24,080 bases of DNA, from NCBI GenBank assembly GCA_021827245.1, contig JAKAWN010000046.1:1-24080 (forward strand). Reading direction: 5' to 3'. Positions within the stretch are counted from its first letter, which is position 1. Every line of letters begins with the position of its first letter. This document shows positions 1-8,156 of this stretch, one piece after another. The notes under the pieces are model-generated. The model made no database searches, was not told the DNA's origin, and saw only the letters and a program-made list of their open reading frames with translations. Position numbers and translations under genes: made by a program. The stretch comes from Acidobacteriota bacterium. Lineage in GTDB: Bacteria > Acidobacteriota > Terriglobia > UBA7540.

Positions 1-127
1 ATGTCAAGATAAATGTTAAATATATTCGTCACTATTATGGCCTTTCGGAAAGCCCCCACTGAAAACAAACCGTTTGCTGGCTAAAAAAATCAAAATCTCG
101 CTTCCGAGCGCGGAAGTCAGGCTAACT

Positions 128-179
128 GTAGGGGCGGGCCTTGTGCCCGCCCAAGGGCGCCCGCAGGGTGCGCCCCTAC
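128..179. repeat. GC-rich double-hairpin palindromic repeat (REP/MITE-like)
   Basis: The ends form an inverted pair, GTAGGGGCG at 128-136 and CGCCCCTAC at 171-179. Between them are two hairpins: GGGCGGGC (132-139) pairs perfectly with GCCCGCCC (145-152) around a 5-nt loop, and GGGCGC (155-160) pairs with GCGCCC (170-175). This architecture is that of small non-autonomous palindromic repeats scattered in many bacterial genomes. It contains no gene. It sits directly at the 5' edge of the recognisable kinase fragment, so insertion or recombination here may have removed the kinase N-lobe. Only one copy is present in the window, so its repetitive nature is inferred from structure. Confidence 0.6.
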
Positions 180-184
180 TGGAA

Positions 185-2242
185 TCCCCTTCGGAGGCTC
201 CCACGGCTACCCTTGACCGAGAAAATCTGACCAGACCCGGTGAACTAATGGGCACCATGGCTTACATGAGCCCAGAGCAGGCGCGCGGCGAGCCGCTCGA
301 CGCTCGCACGGATCTTTTCAGTTTCGGCGCAGTGCTTTACGAAATGGCAACGGGGAGGCAAGCGTTTTCGGGCGCGACATCGGCTGCCATCTTCAGCGCG
401 ATTCTCAACCAGGCACCGACGCCACCAGGGCGCTTGAATCCTGAGGTCCCGCCACTGCTTGAAGCAATCATCATGAAGGCGCTCGAAAAGGATCGCGATT
501 TGCGTTGCCAATCCGCCGCCTCATCTCCGACGAGCGAATCCACCAGACGCTCCGTCTGATGGGCCAGTCGGCGGATGCGCGACTTATTCCCGATCTCGCC
601 CGCGAGGTCTGCGAGCGGACTTCCAGTGCGGCCGTCCTGGAAGGCTCAATTGCAAGTCTAGGAAGCCGATACGTTCTGGGATTACGCGCGAAGAACTGCC
701 GCACGGGAGACATCCTCGATGAGCAGCAGGAGCAGGCTGCCTGGAAAGAAGAAGTTCTGAATGCCTTGAGCCAAATGGCCAGCAAATTCAGGACGCGGGC
801 CGGCGAATCGCTCGCCTCGGTTGAAAAACACTCTACTCCACTCGTTGAGGCCACCACGCCTTCGCTCGAAGCATTGAAGGCCTACAGCACCGCAATGAAG
901 GTCGGCTTTTCTACCGGTCTTGGCAACGCGGTGCCTCTGCTCAAGGGAGCCGTCGAAATCGACCCCAAATTCGCGACGGCTTATGCGTCTTTAGGGCTGA
1001 ACTACAGCGCTATTGGAGAGTCCGCCCTGTCCATCGAGAATACGACCAAGGCCTACCAGTTGCGGGGCCGCGCCGGCGACTCGGAGCGGTTCTTCATTAC
1101 TGCCCTCTATGACCGGCAGGTGACGGGTAACCTGGAAAAGGCGCAGCAGACCCTGGAGTCGTGGGCGGAAAGCTATCCCCGCGACAGGGATGCCCATGGA
1201 TTAATGAGCGGGTTTGCGACCCAAGGAACCGGCCAGTACGAAAAGTCAATTCGGGAAGGCCAGGCCGCGATAGGGATCGATCCCGAATTCATTCCCGGCT
1301 ATATCAATATTGCCTTTGACTATCTGTACATGGACAGGCTGGAGGAAGCTGAGAAGGCAGTTCAGCGTGCCTCTGAGCATAAGACTGAGTGGCCTGAACT
1401 TTTGACCTTGAAGTACTATCTCGCATTTATGAAAGGCGACCGTTCCGGCATGGATCACGCAGTAAAACTGGCGAAAGGCAATTCCGGGAAAGAAGATCTG
1501 ATGGCCCATTCAGAGGCTTTGGTTTTGGCCCGCGCGGGCCAGTTCCAGGCGGCCAGGAAAATGTCGCTTCGCGCCGTCCAGTTGGCTCAACAAGCAGGCC
1601 AGCACGAAAGAGCGGCTACTTACATGGCTGCGAACGCAGTGTGGGAAGCTATGTTCGGGAACGCGCCAGCCGCGCGACAGATCGCCACGGCTGCACTCGA
1701 ACTCTCTAGAGGCCGAGACATAGAGTATAGCGCTGCTTTCGCCCTGGCCCTCTCCGGAGATTCTGCCCGCTCGCACACGCTTGCGAACGACCTCGAAAGA
1801 CGCTTCCCGGAGGATACTTCAGTGCAGTTCAATTATCTTCCGACGCCTAGGGGAATTATCGCTTTGAACCATCATCAGCCGGAAAGGGCCGTCGAACTGC
1901 TGGAAATCGCCGCTCCCTACGACATCGATGTTCCATCAATTGACTTCAATACGTTTTTCGGCGGGCTCTATCCGGTTTATGTGCGCGGCGAAGCTTACTT
2001 GGCCGAACACAAGGGTGCCGAAGCGGCATCGGAATTCCAGAAAATTCTCATCCACCCAGGCATCGTTTTGGGTGATCCCGTGGGCGTAGCAGCGCGGGTT
2101 GCAACTGGCCAGGGCGTTCGCTTTGTCCGGGGACGAGGCCCGTGCAAAGGCTACTTACCAGGATTTTCTCACCCTGTGGAAGCATGCGGACCCTGGTGTC
2201 CCAGTCCTCAAGCAAGCGCGGACGGAATACGCCAAATTGTAG
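185..2242 (+). pseudogene. Decayed Ser/Thr protein kinase with TPR sensor region (N-truncated, internally deleted, frameshifted)
   Basis: From about 191 to 515, in the frame of position 74, the translation matches the C-lobe of a bacterial Pkn2-type kinase: [14 protein letters not shown] (activation segment and APE-type motif), then [16 protein letters not shown] and ALEKDRDLR. The N-lobe, the HRD catalytic loop and a clear DFG are missing; only about 70 nt and the repeat at 128-179 lie upstream, and an in-frame TAA occurs at 17-19. Around 510-525 the frame changes and the sequence jumps to [15 protein letters not shown], which in intact members lies far downstream, after a linker and membrane segment. 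That part is therefore deleted. TPR-like helical repeats follow (about 860-2085). Near 2085-2092 a further shift moves the family's C-terminus (LQLARAFALSGDEARAKATY, then YQDFLTLWKHADPG) into the frame of 2090, ending at TAG 2240-2242. In intact relatives the kinase is cytosolic and the TPRs act as a protein-binding or sensory part. This copy is very unlikely to make a functional kinase. Confidence 0.85.
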
Positions 2243-2300
2243 TAGACGACGAATGGACACCTTTGCGGGAGCATTTTGGATTGTTACATGAGTGTTTGAC

Positions 2301-2335
2301 CGCTTCGTGGGCCCGGCTGGGCCCGGAACGAAGCG
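2301..2335. terminator. Nested stem-loop in convergent intergenic region
   Basis: CGCTTCGT (2301-2308) pairs with ACGAAGCG (2328-2335). Inside it, GGGCCC (2309-2314) pairs with GGGCCC (2319-2324) across a GGCT loop, leaving a 3-nt bulge GGA. It lies between the ends of two convergent genes, where a bidirectional terminator is expected. No T-tract follows on either strand, so a classic intrinsic terminator is not supported; it may be a repeat-type hairpin. Confidence 0.4.
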
Positions 2336-2361
2336 CTCAGAGCTTCCACTGAAACGGCGCA

Positions 2362-2412
2362 GCGTGACTGGGACCCAGCGTGGGGCTGGCTTTACCGCCA
2401 GCTGAGTCACGC
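2362..2412. terminator. Second nested stem-loop downstream of tricorn gene
   Basis: GCGTGACT (2362-2369) pairs perfectly with AGTCACGC (2405-2412). Inside, GCTGGC (2385-2390) pairs perfectly with GCCAGC (2397-2402) around TTTACC, and TGGGACCCA lies at the left shoulder. It is 67 bases past the stop of the minus-strand tricorn gene. There is no U-run, so termination is only a possibility. Its design, a long outer stem plus an inner stem, resembles the stem-loop at 2301-2335. Confidence 0.4.
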
Positions 2413-2479
2413 AACCTCCAACGGACCCCGAACGATGGAAACCTCCCGTCCTCTTAGACCTGCAGGCAGAAGCCAGGGC

Positions 2480-5400
2480 TCATTGCCCCGGAAGAGTAGC
2501 CGGCAGTCGCTGGTGGTGGTTCGGATATGGCGCGCGCGGATATTTCGGCAGCGGGTGCTCCTTGAGCAACTGCAAAGCAACGGAGACGGCTTTTTCGAGC
2601 TGCGGGTCGTGCCCTTCCCGCCAGAGCTTGGGATCCATCTCGACCTCGTAATCGGGTGGAACGCCATGGCCCTCCACTTCCCAATGCCCGTGCAATCCGT
2701 AGATCGCCCAGCGCGGCGCCATCACGCTCCCCCCGTCCATGAGCTGCGGATAACCTCCGATGCCGACCAGCCCGCCCCATGTGCGGACTCCGACCAGCGG
2801 CCCGATGTTCGCCTTGCGGAAATACCACGGCAGAGCGTCGCCGCCCGAGCCTGAAAACTGGTTAATGATCATCACCTTCGGGCCGTAAATCGATTCAAGA
2901 GGTTCCTTGTACTCCTGTCCTTCACGCGTCATGACGATGCTCATCACCGGCCGCCGAAGGTAATCAATAATGTAGTCCGCAAGCTGCCCGCCGTGATTGA
3001 ACCGCTCGTCAATCACCACGCCCTCTTTGCCCACTTGCGCGAAATAGTATCGGTTGAAGTACTCGAACCCACCTCCCGCCGTGTTCGGAAGATAAACGTA
3101 GGCAAGCTTGCCACCGCTCAGTTCATCCACTTTGCGCCGGTTGCTTTCGACCCAGTCGCGATTGCGCAATGCCGTTTCGTTGGGGATGGGCACGACGGTT
3201 ACTTCGCGCGAGCCCTTGTCATTCGGATTCGGTCCCACCCTGATAGCCATCTGCTTGCCGGCGGCTTCGAGGAAGAAACTGTAAATATTGTCCGCGCCGG
3301 TCAGTTCGCGGCCGTTCACGGCCAGCAGATATTCTCCCGCCTTGACATTGACACCGGGCTGAGTGAGGGGCGCGTGGAGATCCGGGTTCCAGTTCTCGCC
3401 GCTATAGACCTTGGTAATCCGATAGCGGCCATTTTCAATCCTGTAATCCGCACCGAGCAACCCCACCGTGACTTTCTTCTGCTCCGGCTTTTCCCCGCCC
3501 CCCACGAACATGTGCCCGACCTCCACGTAACTGAGCATTTCCTGGAAAAGATAGGTCAGGTCGTGCCGGCTGGTGATTCCGGGCAGGAAGGGCGCGAAGG
3601 TTTTCTTCGCTTCTTCGAGGTTCAGGCCGTGGAAGTGCGGGTCGTAAAAGAAATCGCGCTCGATACGCCACACCTCGTTATACATCTGCTGCCACATGGC
3701 GCGTGGTTCCTCATAGACCTCCATGTTGTCCATCTTGAGCAAGCCGTCTTCCGGTTTGGGCTCCTTGTCGCTGGGAACGATATACCACTTGTCCTTAAGT
3801 TTGTAGAGCGCCTTCTCACCGTCGAACGAAAGGACGAAAGCGTTGGCGGCTGGAATAAAAGGCGTCACCTTGCGCGTCTTGAGCTCGAACTTTGAGATTT
3901 TCACCGCCGGCCCACCCGGTGTGAAACCGATAACCACCGGCGGAAGCGCCGCCAGGAACAACTCGCCCGTCTTTCCGGCCGACATCCCGACATAATTCTC
4001 CGCTGGAATGGGTAGGGCAAGAATCCTCTGGCTTATGTTCTCAAAGTCAATCGTCACGTGGACAGGTTTCTTCTCCTTCTCTTCTTTGTTCTCGCCGCCT
4101 TTCTCCTTCGCTTCCTCGCCGGTCTTATCATTCTCCTTCTTCTCTTCCCCCACTTTTTCGTCGTCGCTTTCCGGCGCAATCGGCGAAGGCAGATCCCTGC
4201 GCAGCACCTCCACGTAGACGCTGCGAGTCACGGGATGTTGTTCGTTCGTCATGTCGAGCCATCCGGTCGTAAGACCCATATCGGTGCTGGCCGTGAAATA
4301 GAGATACCTCCCGTTCACATCAAAGTTCGGATAAAGGCAGTCGCTCATGCCATCGGTAATCTGGGTCACCTTTTTCGTGTCCAGCGAATAAACGAAAACG
4401 GCGCGCAGATGATTTTCAAGCTGCTTGGTATAAGCGAGCCACTTGCTGTCCGGCGACCACACGACGTCGAATTCGTGCAGGGGTTCATCAAACAAATCGG
4501 TATCCACCTTGGCTGGAGTCGGGTGGTCAAGGTCCACGTACCAGAGGTTCAGCCGTTTGTCGCTATACACAATCTTCCTGCTGTCGGGCGACCACGTGGG
4601 CGTGTAGAAAAACGACGGCGGCTGGCCGAGGTCAATCTTCTTCACCGCTCCCAGTCCGTCCTGATTACGGATGTGGAGGGCATATTCGTTCGATTCATCG
4701 GAAAAATAGGCGATGGATTTGCCGTCGGGCGACCATGCCGGGTCGCGGTCTTCAATAGCGGGAGTATCGGTGATGTTGCGAATGCTGCCTTTTTCCGCTG
4801 GTACCGTGAGGATTTCGCCGTGCGCCTCAAAGACGGCGCGCTTACCGGTAGGCGAGATTTGCGCGCTCGCAACCTTCTTTTCGACATTCACAAAATGGGG
4901 GCGCAACTCGGGCATATCGCCCGCCACGGTGATGGGGACTCTGCGCTCACGATGGGACTTGAGGTCGTAGAGATGGATGGACCCGAACTGTTCATACACA
5001 ATCGCGCCCGGCCCCGCTGATGCCGCAAGGATGTCCCAGCGATCCTTGTTGTCCACCAACTGCGTCACTTTGCCACTCCGGGTGTCGTAGGCAAACAGAG
5101 TGAACGGTCCGTTGCGGTCCGAAAGGAAATAGATGGCGTCGCCCACCCACATGGGGTCTCGATCATTGGAATTCGTGCGCGGAATTTTGGCAACGATGCT
5201 GGAGTCCGAGAGGTTGACAATCCAGATGGGCGTGGTTTGCCCGCCGCGATAATTCTGCCAGAAGGGCTCCCACTGAAAATTCGGAACGTAGGCAAGCTTC
5301 GTTCCATCGGGCGAGAAGGTGCCTTCCTGGGCCATTGGCAGCGGGATTTCTGCCGGGAAACCGCCAGAAACCGGTACGGTGAAGAATTGGTTGGGGTCAG

Positions 5401-5803
5401 AGTAGCTCGCACGGTGCGAGCGAAAGAGCACCTTCTTCCCGTCCGGTGTCCAGCCGAGAGCCACATCGGGATCAGGATGGTAGGTCAGCCGCCGTGGCTG
5501 GCCTCCCTCCGCCGGAACCACGTAAACATCGGTGTTGCCGTCATAATCTCCCGTGTAGGCAAGCCACTGGCCGTCCGGCGAAAAGATCGGCTGGGTCTCG
5601 AGTCCCGCGCCGGTCACGAGCCGCCGAGCCTCGCCGCCCTTCCGGTTCACAATCCAGATGTCACCGCCAAAAGCAAAAGCAATTTGCGTCTTGCTCACCG
5701 TCGGTGTCTGCAACAGCAGCGGCGCCTTCGCATCCGCGCCGAAGGCAACGCCTGTCAAAATAAGGAGTACCACAAGAAACCACCATGTCTTCTTCATCGC
5801 CAT
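2480..5803 (-). CDS. Exported tricorn-type serine protease (peptidase S41 family)
   Basis: This large protease of about 1107 aa should cleave peptides or unfolded proteins in the periplasm. It starts with a signal peptide (MAMKKTWWFLVVLLILTGVAFG). A beta-propeller with repeated SPDG-type blades spans roughly residues 30-520. A Glu/Lys-rich linker (about 543-580) leads to the rest of the second propeller-like region. Then come the tricorn core with the candidate catalytic His in VEVGHMFV (about 764), a PDZ-like domain (about 780-870), and the S41 catalytic part with nucleophile Ser in FSGSGGDALP (about 986) and acidic residues in VEGHGVPPD (about 1044-1051). Length and domain order fit tricorn homologs. 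I chose the ATG at 5803 because AGGG lies 5 nt upstream; an in-frame GTG at 5824 would add seven residues that spoil the signal peptide. Archaeal tricorn is cytosolic; a secreted version is common in soil bacteria. It appears monocistronic. Confidence 0.93.
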   Translation of the reverse strand: MAMKKTWWFLVVLLILTGVAFGADAKAPLLLQTPTVSKTQIAFAFGGDIWIVNRKGGEARRLVTGAGLETQPIFSPDGQWLAYTGDYDGNTDVYVVPAEGGQPRRLTYHPDPDVALGWTPDGKKVLFRSHRASYSDPNQFFTVPVSGGFPAEIPLPMAQEGTFSPDGTKLAYVPNFQWEPFWQNYRGGQTTPIWIVNLSDSSIVAKIPRTNSNDRDPMWVGDAIYFLSDRNGPFTLFAYDTRSGKVTQLVDNKDRWDILAASAGPGAIVYEQFGSIHLYDLKSHRERRVPITVAGDMPELRPHFVNVEKKVASAQISPTGKRAVFEAHGEILTVPAEKGSIRNITDTPAIEDRDPAWSPDGKSIAYFSDESNEYALHIRNQDGLGAVKKIDLGQPPSFFYTPTWSPDSRKIVYSDKRLNLWYVDLDHPTPAKVDTDLFDEPLHEFDVVWSPDSKWLAYTKQLENHLRAVFVYSLDTKKVTQITDGMSDCLYPNFDVNGRYLYFTASTDMGLTTGWLDMTNEQHPVTRSVYVEVLRRDLPSPIAPESDDEKVGEEKKENDKTGEEAKEKGGENKEEKEKKPVHVTIDFENISQRILALPIPAENYVGMSAGKTGELFLAALPPVVIGFTPGGPAVKISKFELKTRKVTPFIPAANAFVLSFDGEKALYKLKDKWYIVPSDKEPKPEDGLLKMDNMEVYEEPRAMWQQMYNEVWRIERDFFYDPHFHGLNLEEAKKTFAPFLPGITSRHDLTYLFQEMLSYVEVGHMFVGGGEKPEQKKVTVGLLGADYRIENGRYRITKVYSGENWNPDLHAPLTQPGVNVKAGEYLLAVNGRELTGADNIYSFFLEAAGKQMAIRVGPNPNDKGSREVTVVPIPNETALRNRDWVESNRRKVDELSGGKLAYVYLPNTAGGGFEYFNRYYFAQVGKEGVVIDERFNHGGQLADYIIDYLRRPVMSIVMTREGQEYKEPLESIYGPKVMIINQFSGSGGDALPWYFRKANIGPLVGVRTWGGLVGIGGYPQLMDGGSVMAPRWAIYGLHGHWEVEGHGVPPDYEVEMDPKLWREGHDPQLEKAVSVALQLLKEHPLPKYPRAPYPNHHQRLPATLPGQ

Positions 5804-6363
5804 TCTTACCCTCGCTTTGGGCACTGTTCCCGCAAGGTCGCCCTCAGGGTCAAGGGCTGTTCTTCTGCGGGTTCAGAAATGCGGAAGCTAACAGTCAGGG
5901 ACAAGGATTCACCGAGCGAATGCTCTCGGTCCGAAAGCTGCTGTCCATCCCGAGACAGGCGAGACTGTGCCGGGCGGAATGCCTCTTCTGGAATCATGAT
6001 TTCAATTAAACCTGCTTCGGGTACTTGGCTACCTTGACGAGTTCTGTTTAATCGCTGAGGGCAGGTACTGTTCAGCGGTTTACGTTATAGGCTTACACTC
6101 TATAAGGGCCGGAGTCAAGCCCCTGAACCCGTCCCAGAGGTTAGCGACGCAGTAGCTTCCAAGTGGCTGAGGGCGCTGCCCCGTTGGGACAGAGAAACGG
6201 GCACAGCGAAGCGGCCTGGGCTCGGGAAGTTTGCCGCCGGGCCAGTTCGATACCCCTAAGCAGCATATAAAATAGCTTCACCACAGAGGGCAATGGAAAA
6301 AGCAACTCGTAGTTCACAGAGACTTTGCTGCTTCTGGTCTCGTGGTGACGTATTCCAATTTGA
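5804..6363. other. 560-base non-coding region upstream of the tricorn gene
   Basis: No supported gene is present; short open frames here resemble no family. It should hold the tricorn promoter (minus strand), but no convincing -35/-10 pair is visible. A spaced inverted repeat, TTATAG (6085-6090), 9 nt, CTATAA (6100-6105), is the most operator-like sequence, and a minus-strand TTGACT lies beside it at 6118-6113. Around 6281-6345 there are ACCACAGAGG and TTCACAGAGA words of the kind seen in degenerate intergenic repeats. Confidence 0.5.
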
Positions 6364-7227
6364 TCATGGCGTCTGCGGAGGTCTATGCGGAGTTCCGGAG
6401 CGCAAGTTCAGGCAGGCGATCTCCGGCGGGCAACCGACTCGCACGGGCAGCAGGACCTTGCCAATGCCGCGGCTGACATAAATCTGAGTGCCGTCCAGGC
6501 GATTCCATCCGGCGATGAAGCGCTTGCCCAGTTTGGACCGGGTGTAGAGCGCTCCCACAACCGGGAGCCTGACCTGGCCGCCGTGGGTATGGCCGGACAG
6601 CACCAGGTCGATGTGATGCTCGGCAGCCATCCGAACTCCCACCGGGTTGTGGCAGAGCAGGACCTTGGGGTCACGCGCAGGGATATGGCGCACAGCAGCC
6701 TCCAGGTCGTCCGCATCCCACCACAGGTCGTCTACACCAGCCAGCCACAGCCGGCTGTGCCCGGCATGTACAGCATAGTGCGAATTGCGAAGCATGTGGA
6801 TGTCATGGGCTTCAAGCGCCCGCGCCACCTCATCGGCGTCCACCTGGAAATCGTGATTTCCCAGGACCGCAAAAACTCCCAGGCGCGCCCGCAGACGTCC
6901 CAGCACCTGCGCTACGGGCCAGATATAAGTGGGAGAAAAAGTGACGTAGTCTCCGGTAAGGGCGATCAGGTCGGGCTGCAAGTGGTTGGTCATTTTTACG
7001 GCGCGTTCGACGTCTTCGAGAGGCGTGTAGAGGCTGTGGTGGATATCCGTCAGGTGGACGATTCGCAGACCGTCATGAGCTGGGCTGAGCCGCCGCAGGT
7101 GGATGTCAATCTCAGTGATTTCAGGATCTGGCGAAACCGGAGGCGGCGAAAGTTGCGGAGCTGAGAGCGAGAGCGTAATCAGACCTCGACGTCTTGGCCG
7201 ACGCCTTGATACCAAATAATTCCTCAT
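6364..7227 (-). CDS. Calcineurin-like metallophosphoesterase (YkuE/YaeI type)
   Basis: This is a phosphoesterase of about 287 aa using a two-metal centre. All signature motifs are present in order: DIHHS (D-x-H), GDYV, GNHD, a CHNP histidine, and SGHTHGGQ. Family members hydrolyse phosphodiesters or pyrophosphates, often lipid-linked, at the membrane; the substrate here cannot be told from sequence. The N-terminus is arginine-rich (SRRRPRRRG followed by a mildly hydrophobic stretch), which might be a degenerate twin-arginine signal, as in some relatives. I chose ATG 7227 because GGGAAG precedes it by 4 nt; an in-frame TTG at 7248 is the alternative. It lies 61 bases downstream of the suhB-like gene, probably in one transcript. 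Confidence 0.9.
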   Translation of the reverse strand: MRNYLVSRRRPRRRGLITLSLSAPQLSPPPVSPDPEITEIDIHLRRLSPAHDGLRIVHLTDIHHSLYTPLEDVERAVKMTNHLQPDLIALTGDYVTFSPTYIWPVAQVLGRLRARLGVFAVLGNHDFQVDADEVARALEAHDIHMLRNSHYAVHAGHSRLWLAGVDDLWWDADDLEAAVRHIPARDPKVLLCHNPVGVRMAAEHHIDLVLSGHTHGGQVRLPVVGALYTRSKLGKRFIAGWNRLDGTQIYVSRGIGKVLLPVRVGCPPEIACLNLRSGTPHRPPQTP

Positions 7228-7288
7228 AACACTTCCCGACGCTCGCAAGCCAAAGCCTCGAGGGCTTTAGGCAGATTCAGTGGCAGCG

Positions 7289-8089
7289 CTAGCTGCACTC
7301 AACCTTCCCGTTTTCCTCTAGTATTTCCGAGAAAACATCAAGCATTGAATCATGGATTAGGCCGTTTGACGCAAAAATCTCATCGCGGTGCAGAGAAAAG
7401 GGCCCGCCCGACAGGTCCGTCACGCGGCCGCCGGCTTCCGTCACCAGCAAGGAACCGGCTGCCTTGTCCCAGGGGTTGAGCTTGAGTTCCCAGAACCCTT
7501 CAAAGCGGCCTGCCGCCACGGAACAGAGGTCCAGCGCCGCCGCGCCCGCCCGGCGAATTCCGTGCGAAAGATGAGTGAATTTGAAAAAGAATTGCAGGTT
7601 CAGGTCGTGATTGGAAGCAAAGGGGGGAAAGCCGGTGCCCAGCAGGCTTTCGGAAAGATCGGGTGTCCGGGATACGCGGATTCGCTGGCCGTTTAACGTC
7701 GCTCCCCCGCCGCGCTCGGCCGCAAACAACTCCTGGCGGTTGGGATCATACACCACGCCAGCAATGACTTCGTCGTGATAGGCGAGAGCCAGGCTGATGC
7801 AGTATACCGGAAATCCATGGGCGAAATTCGTTGTGCCGTCCAGAGGGTCAACGTACCAGCAGTAATCAGAACCGGTTTCCCTTCCGCCTCCTTCCTCCGC
7901 CACAATGGCGTGTTCCGGAAAGCGCCGGCGGATGCGGTCCGTAATCATGGCTTCAGAACGTCTGTCAACCTCCGTCACAATGTCTGATTTTCGTTTGTAG
8001 GAAATCTTGTGAGGCTGCTTGGCAAGATCAGCGATCAGAGATCCTGCTTCGCTGGCAATCTCGACTGCTATATCCAGATAATTTTCCAT
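7289..8089 (-). CDS. suhB: Inositol-1-monophosphatase family protein
   Basis: This Mg-dependent, Li-sensitive-type sugar phosphatase of 266 aa hydrolyses myo-inositol-1-phosphate or a related sugar phosphate in the cytosol. The metal-site motifs are intact: VAEEGGG (Glu65/66), DPLDGTTNF (81-89) and the C-terminal WDKAAG (207-212). Length matches the family. The start ATG at 8089 is the only good one, although a Shine-Dalgarno sequence is weak (AAGG about 13 nt upstream). It lies 67 bases after moaDE and before the phosphoesterase, on the same strand, so co-transcription is plausible. The exact substrate (inositol phosphate, fructose bisphosphate, or a SuhB-type RNA-processing role) cannot be decided. 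Confidence 0.92.
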   Translation of the reverse strand: MENYLDIAVEIASEAGSLIADLAKQPHKISYKRKSDIVTEVDRRSEAMITDRIRRRFPEHAIVAEEGGGRETGSDYCWYVDPLDGTTNFAHGFPVYCISLALAYHDEVIAGVVYDPNRQELFAAERGGGATLNGQRIRVSRTPDLSESLLGTGFPPFASNHDLNLQFFFKFTHLSHGIRRAGAAALDLCSVAAGRFEGFWELKLNPWDKAAGSLLVTEAGGRVTDLSGGPFSLHRDEIFASNGLIHDSMLDVFSEILEENGKVECS

Positions 8090-8156
8090 ATGATTTAAGG
8101 GCCTTCGCTTGAATCTCCTTCAATTATGAATTCGGGCGCCGGGCCTTTCGCATAGG

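Noticed and set aside
505..2352. Intact 615-aa TPR protein starting at TTG 505
   Set aside because: The start lies inside the kinase segment with no ribosome site, and the last 85 residues are out of the family frame. It is part of a pseudogene.
2993..3895. Plus-strand 300-codon open frame inside the tricorn gene
   Set aside because: Antisense shadow; no motif and no ribosome site.
4058..5020. Plus-strand 320-codon open frame inside the tricorn gene
   Set aside because: Antisense shadow of a well-supported protease; no family features.
6079..6106. Plus-strand promoter TTTACG-16 nt-TATAAG
   Set aside because: No plus-strand gene follows for more than 3 kb; reported only as part of an unexplained AT-rich palindromic site.
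6385..7164. Plus-strand open frame over the metallophosphoesterase
   Set aside because: Antisense to a gene with all five phosphoesterase motifs.
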